From contig DATHYT010000094.1 of the NCBI GenBank assembly GCA_035459025.1, positions 107,457 to 171,456 on the forward strand: a DNA stretch of 64,000 nt, read 5' to 3'. Below the pieces are notes generated by a model. It ran no database searches. It had not been told where the DNA came from and was given only the letters and a program-made list of their open reading frames with translations. The translations under genes and the position numbers were made by a program. This DNA comes from JAABQT01 sp035459025. GTDB lineage: Bacteria > Pseudomonadota > Gammaproteobacteria > Burkholderiales > SG8-39. Of the stretch, positions 18,429 to 27,109 are shown piece by piece (the first letter of the stretch is position 1; the number at the start of each line of letters is the position of its first letter).

Positions 18429-19259
18429 TCAGTGCGACATCAGCACCGGCACGGTCATCGCCTCGAGCAGGGTGCGCGTGGCGCCGCCGAGCACCATCTC
18501 GCGCACGCGCGCGTGCCCGTAGGCGCCCATCACGATCAGGTCCGCGCCGGTGTCCGCGGCACGCGACAGGATCTGCGCGCCGACGCCGTAGCCCGCGCCG
18601 CTCTGGCGCGCCACCGTCACCTTGACGCCGTGGCGCGCGAGGTACAGCCCCACGTCGGCCCCCGGCTGCTGACCGTGGCTGTTCAGGCGCTTCTCCGGAT
18701 CGAAGGCGCACACCTCGACCGCCTCGGCGCGGCGCAGGAGCGGCAGCGCGTCGGTGACCGCCCGTGCCGCCTCGCGCCCGCCATCCCAGGCGACGAGCAC
18801 ACGCTTGCCGAGCATGGGGAAGCGCCCCGCGTAAGGCACGAACAGCACCGGCCGGCCGGCGGAGAACACCAGCTCATCGGCGAGGCCGCGCAGGTCGCCT
18901 TCGTATGTAGCCTCGGGCTGGCCCGCGACCACCAGGTCGGCGTAGCGCGCCGACAAGCGCATCGCCGACGCGGCGTCGGACTGCGTGCTGCGCCACTCGG
19001 TGCGCCCGCCATTGCGCCGCGCGACGTCGCGGAAGCGCCGCTCCGCCTCTGCCGCGACCTCGGCGTTGCGCTTCTCGAGCATGTCGCGCAGCAGCGGGCC
19101 GCCCTCGGCGAGCGCGTAAGACGGCAGCCTCTGCAAGCCGGAGGCGAACAAGCCGACGATGTGGGCGTCGAACTCGTCGGCAAGGCTGCAGGCGAGGCCG
19201 AGCCGCTCGGTGCTGCGCGGGTGGTGGTCGAAGTGCACGAGAATGGTCTTGTACGTCAT
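18429..19259 (-). CDS. tandem-domain universal stress protein
   Basis: A 276-residue protein with two Usp domains, like UspE-type members. The N-terminal domain begins MTYKTILVHFDHHP and is degenerate. The C-terminal domain (from about 147, KRVLVAWDGGREAARAV) keeps the nucleotide-binding signature GAYGHARVREMVLGG. It probably binds ATP and supports survival during oxygen or energy limitation. FNR-type box 6 and a CATCAT -10 give a predicted 17-nt leader with a weak AGAGG site. It is transcribed apart from groEL, whose stop is 66 bp upstream. Confidence 0.87.
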   Translation of the reverse strand: MTYKTILVHFDHHPRSTERLGLACSLADEFDAHIVGLFASGLQRLPSYALAEGGPLLRDMLEKRNAEVAAEAERRFRDVARRNGGRTEWRSTQSDAASAMRLSARYADLVVAGQPEATYEGDLRGLADELVFSAGRPVLFVPYAGRFPMLGKRVLVAWDGGREAARAVTDALPLLRRAEAVEVCAFDPEKRLNSHGQQPGADVGLYLARHGVKVTVARQSGAGYGVGAQILSRAADTGADLIVMGAYGHARVREMVLGGATRTLLEAMTVPVLMSH

Positions 19260-19310
19260 GGTTGCCTCTGGGTCCCAGCCCTCATGATGCGCCGCGTGCG
19301 CCGGCGGGGC

Positions 19311-19324
19311 TTGACGAAAGTCAA
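19311..19324. promoter_or_regulatory. FNR/DNR-type box 6 and class II promoter
   Basis: Box TTGACGAAAGTCAA directly abuts the groEL stop. CATCAT on the minus strand (19289-19284) starts 28.5 bp from the centre, ahead of the Usp gene. Confidence 0.72.
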
Positions 19325-20947
19325 CTACATCGCGTCCGCCGCGGCCTCGGCGCCCTCGGCCGCCGGCCTCTCGGGCGCACGGGCGATCATGCAGTCGGTG
19401 GTCAGGATGAGCCCCGCAATGGAAGCCGCATTCTGCAGCGCGGTGCGCGTCACCTTGCAGGGATCGAGCACGCCCATCTGCACCAGGTCGCCGTACTCGC
19501 CGCTCGCCGCGTTGTAGCCGAAATTGCCTTGGCCGTCGATCACACGCTGCACGACGACCGCGGGCTCGTCGCCCGCGTTACGGACGATCTGGCGCAGCGG
19601 CTCCTCCAGCGCGCGCAGCACGATGCGCACGCCCGCGTCCTGGTCGCCGTTCGCACCGTGCCGCCCCGCGAGGCAATGGCGCGCGCGCAGCAGCGCCACG
19701 CCGCCGCCCGGCAGCACACCTTCCTCGACCGCGGCGCGCGTCGCGTGCAGCGCATCCTCGGTGCGCGACTTCCTTTCCTTCATCTCGGTCTCGGTGGCCG
19801 CGCCGACGCGGATCAGCGCCACCCCGCCCGCGAGCTTGGCCGCGCGTTCCTGCAGCTTTTCCTTGTCGTAATCGCTCGTCGCTTCCGTCACCTGCTGCTT
19901 GATCTGCGCCACGCGCGCGTCGATCGCCTTGGGGTCGCCCGCGCCGCCGATCAGCGTCGTGTCGTCCTTGTCGATCTCCGCGCGCCGCGCGCGCCCGAGC
20001 ACCGACGGCTCGGCCTTTTCCAGCGTCAGGCCGGCCTCTTCGGCGACCACCCGAGCGCCGGTGAGCACGGCAAGGTCCTCCAGCAACGCCTTCCTGCGGT
20101 CGCCGAAGCCCGGCGCCTTCACGGCGCAGGACTTGATCACCCCGCGCAGCGTGTTGACCACCAGCGTGGCGAGCGCCTCGCCCTCGATGTCCTCGGCGAC
20201 CACCAGCAGCGGCTTGCCCACCTTGGCCGCGTGCTCGAGCAGCGGCAGCAGCTCGCGGATCGCGGAGATCTTCTTGTCGTGCAGGAGGACCAGCACGTCC
20301 TCGAGCACCACGCGCTGCTTTTCCGGACTGTTGATGAAGTAGGGCGAAAGAAAGCCGCGGTCGAACTGCGTGCCCTCGACCACCTCGAGCTCGTTGGCGA
20401 GGCCCTTGCCGTCCTCGACGGTGATCACGCCCTCGCGCCCGACCTTCTCCATCGCTTCGGCGATCATCTCGCCGATGGAAGCGTCGTTGTTGGCGGAGAT
20501 GGCGCCGACCTGCGCGATTTCCTTGCGCGTCGCGCAGGGCTTGGCCATGCGCTTGAGCTCGCCCACCACGCCCTCGACCGCCAGGTCGATGCCGCGCTTC
20601 AGGTCCATCGGGTTCATGCCGGCGGCGACGTACTTCATGCCCTCGGTGACCACGGCCGCGGCAAGCAGCGTCGCCGTGGTGGTGCCGTCGCCCGCCACCT
20701 CCGACGTCTTGCTCGCCACCTCGCGCACCATCTGCGCGCCCATGTTCTCGAACGGGTCGGCGAGCTCGATCTCCCTGGCGACGATCACGCCCGAGTTGAT
20801 GACGATGGGCGCGCCCCAGGACTTCTCCAGCACCACGGTGCGCGCCTTCGGCCCCAGGGTCACGCGCACCGCGTCGGCGAGCGTATTCATGCCCTTCACC
20901 AGCCGGGCATGGGCGGTTTCGCCGAACAGCAGTTGCTTCGCGGGCAC
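19325..20947 (-). CDS. groEL: GroEL-type chaperonin paralogue with altered ATPase residue
   Basis: A 540-residue group I chaperonin subunit with the expected equatorial, intermediate and apical domains (VTLGPKARTVVLEKSWGAP, VAGDGTTTATLLA at about 85-97, EDALHATRAAVEEG, and ILDPCKVTR-like VLDPCKVTR). The residue equal to Asp52 of E. coli GroEL is Ser52 (INSGVIV instead of the usual TKDG/TNDG). Asp52 assists ATP hydrolysis. Asp398 is retained. The tail ends EGAEAAADAM, without the GGM repeats that line the ring cavity. No groES is adjacent. A phasin gene lies 12 bp upstream and shares its transcript under FNR-type box 7. This looks like a condition-specific paralogue, not the housekeeping copy. 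The start is GTG with GGAG upstream. Confidence 0.92.
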   Translation of the reverse strand: MPAKQLLFGETAHARLVKGMNTLADAVRVTLGPKARTVVLEKSWGAPIVINSGVIVAREIELADPFENMGAQMVREVASKTSEVAGDGTTTATLLAAAVVTEGMKYVAAGMNPMDLKRGIDLAVEGVVGELKRMAKPCATRKEIAQVGAISANNDASIGEMIAEAMEKVGREGVITVEDGKGLANELEVVEGTQFDRGFLSPYFINSPEKQRVVLEDVLVLLHDKKISAIRELLPLLEHAAKVGKPLLVVAEDIEGEALATLVVNTLRGVIKSCAVKAPGFGDRRKALLEDLAVLTGARVVAEEAGLTLEKAEPSVLGRARRAEIDKDDTTLIGGAGDPKAIDARVAQIKQQVTEATSDYDKEKLQERAAKLAGGVALIRVGAATETEMKERKSRTEDALHATRAAVEEGVLPGGGVALLRARHCLAGRHGANGDQDAGVRIVLRALEEPLRQIVRNAGDEPAVVVQRVIDGQGNFGYNAASGEYGDLVQMGVLDPCKVTRTALQNAASIAGLILTTDCMIARAPERPAAEGAEAAADAM

Positions 20948-20959
20948 CGCGCGTCTCCG

Positions 20960-21292
20960 TCAGCTCGACTTCGGCCTCGAGTCGCGCAGGCAGCTCATCA
21001 GCTGCGTGTTGGTCTCGGCCGCGGTCTCGTAAAGGTCTTTCCAGTACTGCATGGACTTGCGCTGGTTGGCGGCCAGCCACTCGGTCTGGATGCGCATCAG
21101 CTCGTCGGGGCTGGAAGCGCCGGCGAGCGCCTTCTGCGTGGCAACTGCGTCGGCGTGCGCTGCGGCGGCGGCCTCGATCTGCATCTCGCGCATGCGCTGC
21201 GAGCCCTCGATCACCACCTCGGTGAGCCGCATCGCCGCGTCGAGCTGGCGTTTCCACGCCTCGAGCATGGTCTTGTCGGTCGGCACCGCCAT
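20960..21292 (-). CDS. phasin-family protein
   Basis: A 110-residue amphipathic helical protein resembling phasins, which coat polyhydroxyalkanoate granules. The pattern LEAWKRQLDAAMRLTEVVIEGSQRMREMQIEAA, then SSPDELMRIQTEWLAANQRKSMQYWKDLYE, is typical of the family. ATG 21292 is chosen because GGAAG precedes it at seven bases. A GTG at 21304 would lie only 8 nt from the predicted transcript start. It is the first gene of a phasin-groEL unit. The link suggests that the chaperonin paralogue serves storage-granule or stationary-phase proteostasis. No PHA synthase is in the window. Confidence 0.78.
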   Translation of the reverse strand: MAVPTDKTMLEAWKRQLDAAMRLTEVVIEGSQRMREMQIEAAAAAHADAVATQKALAGASSPDELMRIQTEWLAANQRKSMQYWKDLYETAAETNTQLMSCLRDSRPKSS

Positions 21293-21345
21293 GGCGACTT
21301 CCACCGGAATCCGGAATCAAGATACACGCGCGCCCGGTCTCGGGC

Positions 21346-21359
21346 TTGATCCACGTCAA
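21346..21359. promoter_or_regulatory. FNR/DNR-type box 7 and class II promoter
   Basis: Box TTGATCCACGTCAA, identical to box 1. TATCTT on the minus strand (21324-21319), one of the best -10 hexamers of the set, starts 28.5 bp from the centre and serves the phasin-groEL unit. Confidence 0.8.
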
Positions 21360-21444
21360 CGACCGCGCTGCGCGCTGCAGCAGCTTCATACCCGCACGTC
21401 GCAAGAGCTGGCCGCCAGGGCCAAACCGGCGGTCCGGCCGCCCG

Positions 21445-21458
21445 TTGACCTACGCCAA
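21445..21458. promoter_or_regulatory. degenerate FNR/DNR-like box 8
   Basis: TTGACCTACGCCAA has one mismatch in the right half-site and no -10 hexamer at the standard distance on either strand. It lies 99 bp from box 7, just beyond the stop of the LysM gene. It may be a weak accessory site for the phasin promoter or a chance match. Confidence 0.3.
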
Positions 21459-21460
21459 TG

Positions 21461-22189
21461 TCACTTCGGCACGATCAGCACTTGCTCGGGATAGATCAGG
21501 TCCGGATGATCGATGAGGTGCGCGTTGGCCTTGAAGATGTCCGGCCAGCGGTTGCCGTCGCGGTAAAAGAAGGCGGCGATCGTCGACAGCGAATCCGTGT
21601 CCTGTACCGTGTAGATGCCGCGCGCGCCGGTCAGCCGTGCGATCAGCGCCTGGACCTCCTCGAACGACTTGCGCGTGCGCTCCAGCTCCGCGCGGTGCGC
21701 CGCATCCGACGCGGCGAGCTGCGACTTGTCCTTCAGCAGGCTTTCGTAGGCCTTGTTCAGCTCTGCCGAGCGCGCCTTGGCCTGCTCCAGGGTCTGCTCC
21801 TTCGCCTGCAGCTCGCGCGACAGTTCCGCGCGCGCCGCGGCCGCGGCGGCGGCCTCGCGCTGCGTCTCGGTCAGTCCCTGCGAGAGCTTTTCCTTCTCAG
21901 CGGCGAGCTCGGCGCTCTTCTGCCGCTGCGATTTCAACTCCGCCTCGAGCACGCGCGCTTGCTCGCGCGCCGCCTTCACTTCGTCCTTCAGCGCCTCGCG
22001 CTCGCCGGCGAGGGTATTTCGCTCGCTGCTCAGGGCATCGCGCTCACTGCTCAGGGCGCGGTGCGCGGCGGCCAGACGTGCGCCCTCCTCGCCCCGCTCC
22101 TGGTAGGCGAAGAACAGCGCCCCGGCGGCAATTGCCAGTATCGCCACCAGCAACCCGTAGGCGACATGCGTGCGCCGACCGGCCTCCAT
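21461..22189 (-). CDS. membrane-anchored coiled-coil LysM protein
   Basis: A 242-residue protein with one N-terminal membrane helix (about residues 10-29), a long Glu/Ala/Arg coiled coil (about 35-180) containing near-repeats such as ALSSERDALSSERNTLAGER, and a C-terminal LysM-type domain (GIYTVQDTDSLSTIAAFFYRD to VLIVPK). It probably sits in the inner membrane and reaches peptidoglycan. The start lies 13 bp after the RND pump stop, so it is likely the last gene of the DUF2892-TrxC-RND unit. Its function is unknown. The coiled-coil length would suit a periplasmic spacer. Confidence 0.78.
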   Translation of the reverse strand: MEAGRRTHVAYGLLVAILAIAAGALFFAYQERGEEGARLAAAHRALSSERDALSSERNTLAGEREALKDEVKAAREQARVLEAELKSQRQKSAELAAEKEKLSQGLTETQREAAAAAAARAELSRELQAKEQTLEQAKARSAELNKAYESLLKDKSQLAASDAAHRAELERTRKSFEEVQALIARLTGARGIYTVQDTDSLSTIAAFFYRDGNRWPDIFKANAHLIDHPDLIYPEQVLIVPK

Positions 22190-22202
22190 GGCGCTATGAC
22201 CG

Positions 22203-25200
22203 TCAGACCGCGGCGGCGTTCAGCCCGGCTGATCCTCCGCGGCGCGTGACGTAATAGAGCACGGGAATCACCACCAGCGTCAGCACAGTGGAGACAAGAA
22301 TCCCAAAAATCAGCGAGATAGCGAGGCCGTTGAAGATCGGGTCGTCGAGGATGAACGCCGCCCCCAGCATCGCGGCGAGCCCGGTGAGCGCGATCGGCTT
22401 GGCGCGCGCCGCAGCCGACTGGATCACCGCTTCTTCCAGCGGCATGCCCTCGGCGAGCTTCAAGTTGACGAAGTCCACCAGCAGGATGGAATTGCGCACG
22501 ATGATCCCGGCGAGCGCGATCATGCCGATCATCGACGTGGCGGTGAAGTTCGCCCCCAGCAGCGCGTGCCCCGGCATCACGCCGATCACGGTGAGCGGGA
22601 TCGGCGCCATGATGACGAGCGGCGTGAGGTACGAGCGGAACTGCGCCACCACCAGCAGGTAGATGAGGACCAGCCCCACCCCATACGCGAGGCCCATGTC
22701 GCGGAAGGTCTCGTAGGTCACCTGCCACTCGCCGTCCCACTTCAGCGCATAGCTGCGGTAGGGATCGGAGGGCTGCGCGATGAAGTACTCGTCGATCTCG
22801 GGCAGCTTCGCGCGCGCGGCAAACATGCCGTAGAGCGGACTGTCCACGGGGCCCGCCTGGTCGGCGACCACGTACACCACCGGCAGCAGATCCTTGTGGT
22901 AGATCGGCCGGTCGCGCGCGTCGGCGATCGGCGTGACGAGCTCGGAAAGCGGCACCAGCGCGCCGGAGGGCGCGCGTACCGCGAGCTTGAGCAGCTCGTC
23001 GAGCCCGCCCTGGCGTTCAGCGGGCAGCGCGATCCTCACCGGCACTTCGTACTTCGACTGCCCGTCGTGCAAGGGGGTGACGTCGGCACCGGCGAGGCCG
23101 ATGCGGATCGCCTCGGCCACGTCGCGGCGGGCGACGCCCGCGAGCGCCGCCTTGCCCTGGTCCACCGCGAGCCGGATGCGTGGCGCCGGATCCTCCACCG
23201 AGTCGTCGATGCCGACGACGTCAGGGGTGGCGGCGAGCGCGGCGCGCACCTCTTTCGCCACGCGGATACGGCCCGCCTCGTCGGGGCCGTAGATCTCGGC
23301 GACGATCGGCGAGAGCACCGGCGGTCCGGGGGGCACCTCGACCACCTTCACGTTCGCGTTCCAGCGCCGGCCGATGTCCTCGAGCGCCGGGCGCACGTGC
23401 TGCGCGATGTCGTGGCTCTTGCGGCTGCGTGCCTCCTTCGGCGCGAGGTTCACCTGCAGGTCGCCCTGCTCGGGCGCCGCGCGCAGGTAGTACTGGCGCA
23501 CCAGGCCGTTGAAATTGATCGGCGCGGACAGCCCGGCGTAGGCCTGGTAGTCCGTGACCTCGGGCACCGTGGCGAGATGCGCGCCGAGCTCGTGCAGCGC
23601 TCCCGCGGTGACTTCAAGCGGCGTGCCCGCCGGCATGTCGACCACCACCTGGAACTCCGACTTGTTGTCGAAGGGCAGCATCTTCAGCACCACCAGCTTC
23701 ACGCCCGCGAGCGCGACCGAGGCGGCGATCAGCACCAGCATCGCGGCGAGCAGCGCGCGCCGCCAGCCTTTCGAGGCGACGAACGGGCCGAGGATGCGGC
23801 GCGAGGCGCGCTCGAGGCGGTCAGACTCCCGGCCGTGCGCTGCGGCGCCGAAGAACTTGAGCGCGAGCCACGGCGTCAGCGTGAAGGCGATGGCGAGCGA
23901 GATCAGCATCCCCATGCTGGCGTTGATCGGGATCGGGCTCATGTACGGGCCCATCAGCCCGGTGACGAAGGCCATCGGCAGCAGCGCCGCGATCACCGTG
24001 AAGGTGGCGAGGATCGTCGGCCCCCCGACCTCGTCGACGGCGAGCGGGATGACGTCGGCAAGCGCGCGTTTTTCCAGCCCCCTGCGCCGGTGGATGTTCT
24101 CCACCACCACGATGGCGTCGTCGACCAGGATGCCGATGGAAAAGATGAGCGCAAAGAGCGACACCCGGTTCAGCGTGAAGCCCCAGGCCCACGAGGCGAA
24201 GAGCGTGGCCGCCAGCGTAAGCAGCACGGCGACGCCGACGATCAGCGCTTCACGCCAGCCGAGCGCGGCGAACACGAGCACGATCACCGAGAGCGTGGCG
24301 AAGAGGAGCTTGCGGATCAGCTGCTGCGCCTTGTCGTTCGCCGTGGCGCCGTAGTCGCGCGTCACGCTGACCTGCACATCGTCGGGGATCACCGTGCCGC
24401 GCAGCTCCGCGGCGCGCGCCAGCACGCGCTCGGCAACCTCTACCGCGTTCTCGCCGGGCTTCTTGGTGACCTGCAGCGTGACCGCGGGAAACTCGCCTTT
24501 GGCGGTGCCGGTCCAGACGTAGCGCGCGGGCGGCGGCGCGCCGTCCACGACCTGCGCGACGTCGCTCACGTACACCGGCCGGTTGTCGTGCGTGCCCACC
24601 ACCAGCGCGGCCACGTCGGCGCCGCTCGTCAGATAGTTGTTGGTCTCGACCACCGTCTCGCGGTTCTCGCGGATCACGCTCCCGGCCGGCAGCGAGACAT
24701 TGGCGAGCTGCAGCGCGTTGGCGAGGTCGAGCGGCGAGACGCCGTGCGCGTTCATGCGGTCGGCGTCCATCAGCACGCGCACCGCGCGTCCGGGGCCGCC
24801 GAGCGTCTGCACTTCGCGCGTGCCGGGCACGCGCTTCAACTCGGCTTCCGCCGCGTGCGCCACGCGCTCGAGCTCGAGCGCCCCCGCTTCCCCGCTCTCG
24901 CGCCACAGCGTCAGCGTCACCACCGGCACGTCGTCGATGCCCTTGGGCTTGACCACCGGCTCGCCGACGCCCAGGTGCGGCGAGAGCCAGTCGCGGTTCG
25001 ACTGGATCGTGTTGTAGAGGCGCACCAGGGCCTCGGTGCGCGCCACGCCGACCTCGAACTGCACGGTGAGCACCGCCATGCCGGGGCGCGACACCGAGAA
25101 CACGTGCTCGACGCCGCTCATCTGCGCGAGCACCTGCTCGGCGGGCGTCGCCACCAGCGCCTCGACGTCGCGCGCGGCCGCGCCGGGGAACGGCACCAGC

Positions 25201-25349
25201 ACGTTCGCCATGGTGACGTTGATCTGCGGCTCCTCCTCGCGCGGGGTCACCGCCACGGCGAAGGCGCCGAGCAGGAACGCCACCAGCGCGAGGAGCGGGG
25301 TGAGCTGCGAGTCCTGGAAGAAGCGCGCGATGCGCCCGGAGACGCCCAC
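22203..25349 (-). CDS. RND-family efflux transporter, inner-membrane subunit
   Basis: A 1048-residue proton-driven RND pump of the AcrB/HAE superfamily, near the usual length. Twelve membrane helices are expected, with the first at about 17-36. The TM4 proton-relay pair is in GILVDDAIVVVENIHRRR. The protein shows the two large periplasmic loops and internal duplication typical of the family. The N-terminal region (PREEEPQINVTMANVLVPFPGA) resembles the group found in environmental bacteria without a tightly linked outer-membrane gene. The adaptor gene lies 1 bp upstream. Substrate cannot be read. Heavy-metal CusA features (the Met triad) are not evident. Confidence 0.9.
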   Translation of the reverse strand: MGVSGRIARFFQDSQLTPLLALVAFLLGAFAVAVTPREEEPQINVTMANVLVPFPGAAARDVEALVATPAEQVLAQMSGVEHVFSVSRPGMAVLTVQFEVGVARTEALVRLYNTIQSNRDWLSPHLGVGEPVVKPKGIDDVPVVTLTLWRESGEAGALELERVAHAAEAELKRVPGTREVQTLGGPGRAVRVLMDADRMNAHGVSPLDLANALQLANVSLPAGSVIRENRETVVETNNYLTSGADVAALVVGTHDNRPVYVSDVAQVVDGAPPPARYVWTGTAKGEFPAVTLQVTKKPGENAVEVAERVLARAAELRGTVIPDDVQVSVTRDYGATANDKAQQLIRKLLFATLSVIVLVFAALGWREALIVGVAVLLTLAATLFASWAWGFTLNRVSLFALIFSIGILVDDAIVVVENIHRRRGLEKRALADVIPLAVDEVGGPTILATFTVIAALLPMAFVTGLMGPYMSPIPINASMGMLISLAIAFTLTPWLALKFFGAAAHGRESDRLERASRRILGPFVASKGWRRALLAAMLVLIAASVALAGVKLVVLKMLPFDNKSEFQVVVDMPAGTPLEVTAGALHELGAHLATVPEVTDYQAYAGLSAPINFNGLVRQYYLRAAPEQGDLQVNLAPKEARSRKSHDIAQHVRPALEDIGRRWNANVKVVEVPPGPPVLSPIVAEIYGPDEAGRIRVAKEVRAALAATPDVVGIDDSVEDPAPRIRLAVDQGKAALAGVARRDVAEAIRIGLAGADVTPLHDGQSKYEVPVRIALPAERQGGLDELLKLAVRAPSGALVPLSELVTPIADARDRPIYHKDLLPVVYVVADQAGPVDSPLYGMFAARAKLPEIDEYFIAQPSDPYRSYALKWDGEWQVTYETFRDMGLAYGVGLVLIYLLVVAQFRSYLTPLVIMAPIPLTVIGVMPGHALLGANFTATSMIGMIALAGIIVRNSILLVDFVNLKLAEGMPLEEAVIQSAAARAKPIALTGLAAMLGAAFILDDPIFNGLAISLIFGILVSTVLTLVVIPVLYYVTRRGGSAGLNAAAV

Positions 25350-25350
25350 G

Positions 25351-26397
25351 TCAGGCCCCGGGCGCCATGCCCGCCTTGATCGGCTCCAGCGCCACGCGCT
25401 CGCCGGGCTTCAGGCCCGCGAGCACTTCGACCGAGGTCTCGTCGCCCGCGGCGCCCAGGCGCACCTGGCGCAGCAGCGCGCGGCCCTGGCCGTCGATCAC
25501 GTACACCGCGGTGACCTCGCTTCGCCTCAGCACCGCGGCGCGCGGCACCAGCAGTCGCGGCTCGCTGCCGGTGACAAAGTGCGCGCGCGCGTAGACACCC
25601 GGGTACACGCCGCGCACATCCGCCGGCAGCTCGAGGCGGATGCGCGTGGTGTGCGTGCGCGGGTCGGCCGCCGGCACCAGGGTCATGGACTTGACGTCGA
25701 CCCAGCGGCCGACCGAGGGCACTTCGATGCGCGCGCGGCCAAGGGCGCGGATCTGCGCCACCTGCGCCTGCGGCACGGTGGCCACCACGCGCAGCGTCGA
25801 GGGGTCGAATCCCGTCATGAGCGGCCGCCCGGGCGTCGCCATCTCGCCGAGCTCGACGTGGCGTGCCGAGACCACGCCGCTGTAGGGCGCGACGATGGTG
25901 GCGAAGCTGCGTTCAGTGGCCGCCGCCCCGGCGCCCGCGAGCAGCGCGCTGACGCGCGCCTGCGCCGCCTTGTAGGCGGACTCGGCCTGCTCGAGCGCCG
26001 CCTGGCTGATGAACTTCTGCGCATGGAGCTGCTTCGAGCGCTCGTAGCCCGCGCGCGCGTTGCCGAGCGCGGCCTGCGCCTCGCGCACCTGCGCCTCGCT
26101 CGCCTCGGCGGCCTGTGCCACCGCGCGCTCGTCGATGCGCGCGATCACCGCGCCCTTGTTCACGAAGTCGCCGACGTCGAAATTGAGCTCGACGATGCGG
26201 CCCGCGATCTGCGCCGAGACCGTCGACTGGCGCACGGCCTCGATCACGGCTTCGGCCGAGGTCGTGAGCTCGACGTCGCGGATCCCGACTACCGCGGTCG
26301 GCACTTCCACCGCGGGGCGCGCCTGCGGCCTGGGCGCCGGCGCCTCGCCGCACGCGGCGAGCAGCCCCGCGAGGACGAGCGCGGTCAGACGGCCCAT
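25351..26397 (-). CDS. RND efflux periplasmic adaptor lipoprotein
   Basis: A 348-residue membrane-fusion protein for the RND pump downstream. It starts MGRLTALVLAGLLAACGEA, a lipoprotein signal with lipobox LLAAC, so it is anchored in the inner membrane by lipid. A lipoyl half-motif (STVSAQIAGRIVELNFDVGDFV), an alpha-helical hairpin (about 90-150) and beta-barrel and membrane-proximal strands follow. ATG 26397 overlaps the trxC 3' end by 13 bp, so translation is coupled. Confidence 0.9.
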   Translation of the reverse strand: MGRLTALVLAGLLAACGEAPAPRPQARPAVEVPTAVVGIRDVELTTSAEAVIEAVRQSTVSAQIAGRIVELNFDVGDFVNKGAVIARIDERAVAQAAEASEAQVREAQAALGNARAGYERSKQLHAQKFISQAALEQAESAYKAAQARVSALLAGAGAAATERSFATIVAPYSGVVSARHVELGEMATPGRPLMTGFDPSTLRVVATVPQAQVAQIRALGRARIEVPSVGRWVDVKSMTLVPAADPRTHTTRIRLELPADVRGVYPGVYARAHFVTGSEPRLLVPRAAVLRRSEVTAVYVIDGQGRALLRQVRLGAAGDETSVEVLAGLKPGERVALEPIKAGMAPGA

Positions 26398-26810
26398 CGC
26401 GCCAGCGCTCCGGCATCCATGGCGCCCGAGGCGCGCTTCACCTCGGCGCCGTCCCTGAACAGCACCAGCGTCGGGATCGCGCGGATGCCGTAACGTTGCG
26501 CCAGGCCGGGCGCGTCCTCGGTATTCACCTTTACCAGCCGCACGCGGTCCTTCAGGTCGCGCGCCGCGCGCTCGAAATGCGGCGCCATCGAACGGCACGG
26601 GCCGCACCAGGGCGCCCAGAAATCGGCGAGCACCGGGAGCCCGGTGCGCTGCACGAACGCCTCGAACTGGTCCTCGCGCAGCTCGGCGGGCGCGCCGTCG
26701 AGGAGTGCCGCCCCGCACTTGCCGCACTTCGGATCCTCGCCCGCCCGCGCCGCGGGGACGCGGTTGGCGGCAAGGCAGGCCGGGCAGGCGACCTGCACGA
26801 ATTCGCTCAC
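26385..26810 (-). CDS. trxC: thioredoxin 2 (zinc-finger thioredoxin)
   Basis: A 141-residue Trx2-type protein. The N-terminal zinc ribbon has Cys9, Cys12, Cys29 and Cys32, and the thioredoxin domain has the redox centre WCGPC (Cys69, Cys72), with cis-Pro in AIPTL. Trx2 reduces cytoplasmic disulfides during oxidative stress. It is embedded between a DUF2892 membrane protein (4-bp overlap) and an RND adaptor (13-bp overlap), implying a single unit in which efflux and thiol repair are expressed together. Confidence 0.93.
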   Translation of the reverse strand: MSEFVQVACPACLAANRVPAARAGEDPKCGKCGAALLDGAPAELREDQFEAFVQRTGLPVLADFWAPWCGPCRSMAPHFERAARDLKDRVRLVKVNTEDAPGLAQRYGIRAIPTLVLFRDGAEVKRASGAMDAGALARWAV

Positions 26811-27013
26811 GCGCGGACTCCTGCGGCCTCACGCAGGCCCAGCCGCTTCAGGATCGAAGCGAGCGGGCACAGGCCGGTAAAGCCGCTCTGGAACAGGTTG
26901 GCGCCGACGAACGCGGTCAGCCAGAAAAAGTTCGGGTTGACCCACAGTCCAAGCACGAGCGAAATCAGCACGAATGCCCCCGCAAAGATTCTCACCACGC
27001 GTTCCACCGTCAT
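26807..27013 (-). CDS. DUF2892 (YgaP C-terminal-like) membrane protein
   Basis: A 68-residue protein made of two membrane helices (TVERVVRIFAGAFVLISLVLG and FFWLTAFVGANLFQSGFTG) followed by the conserved CPLASILKRLG motif. It matches the DUF2892 family, whose best-known relative is the membrane tail of the sulfurtransferase YgaP. ATG 27013 is preferred, with GGAGG five bases upstream. That ribosome site lies within FNR-type box 9. It overlaps trxC by 4 bp and opens the trxC-RND unit. Confidence 0.83.
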   Translation of the reverse strand: MTVERVVRIFAGAFVLISLVLGLWVNPNFFWLTAFVGANLFQSGFTGLCPLASILKRLGLREAAGVRA

Positions 27014-27014
27014 G

Positions 27015-27028
27015 TTGACCTCCGTCAA
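27015..27028. promoter_or_regulatory. FNR/DNR-type box 9, in a repressing position
   Basis: TTGACCTCCGTCAA sits one base upstream of the ATG of the minus-strand DUF2892 gene and contains its GGAGG ribosome site. A TATCTT hexamer (27034-27029) just upstream would put the transcript start inside the box. If bound, the protein would block rather than activate. No plus-strand -10 is found at the class II spacing. Confidence 0.5.
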
Positions 27029-27067
27029 AGATATGACCCGCAGCCTACCGGGCGGGGGCGCGCGCAT

Positions 27068-27109
27068 CTGTGACCGAGGTTCCACAGCGCTCGGGAACCT
27101 GGGTCACAG
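27068..27109. repeat. long inverted repeat between divergent DUF2892 genes
   Basis: Arms CTGTGACCGAGGTTCC (27068-27083) and GGAACCTGGGTCACAG (27094-27109) match at 15 of 16 positions around a 10-bp centre. Imperfect GC symmetry continues outside. It lies in the 152-bp space between two divergently transcribed paralogues, so it could be a shared operator. A transcribed hairpin is the alternative. Confidence 0.7.

Noticed and set aside
27069..27108. CRP site (TGTGA and TCACA in the inverted repeat)
   Set aside because: The half-sites are about 30 bp apart instead of 6, so it is not a CRP operator.
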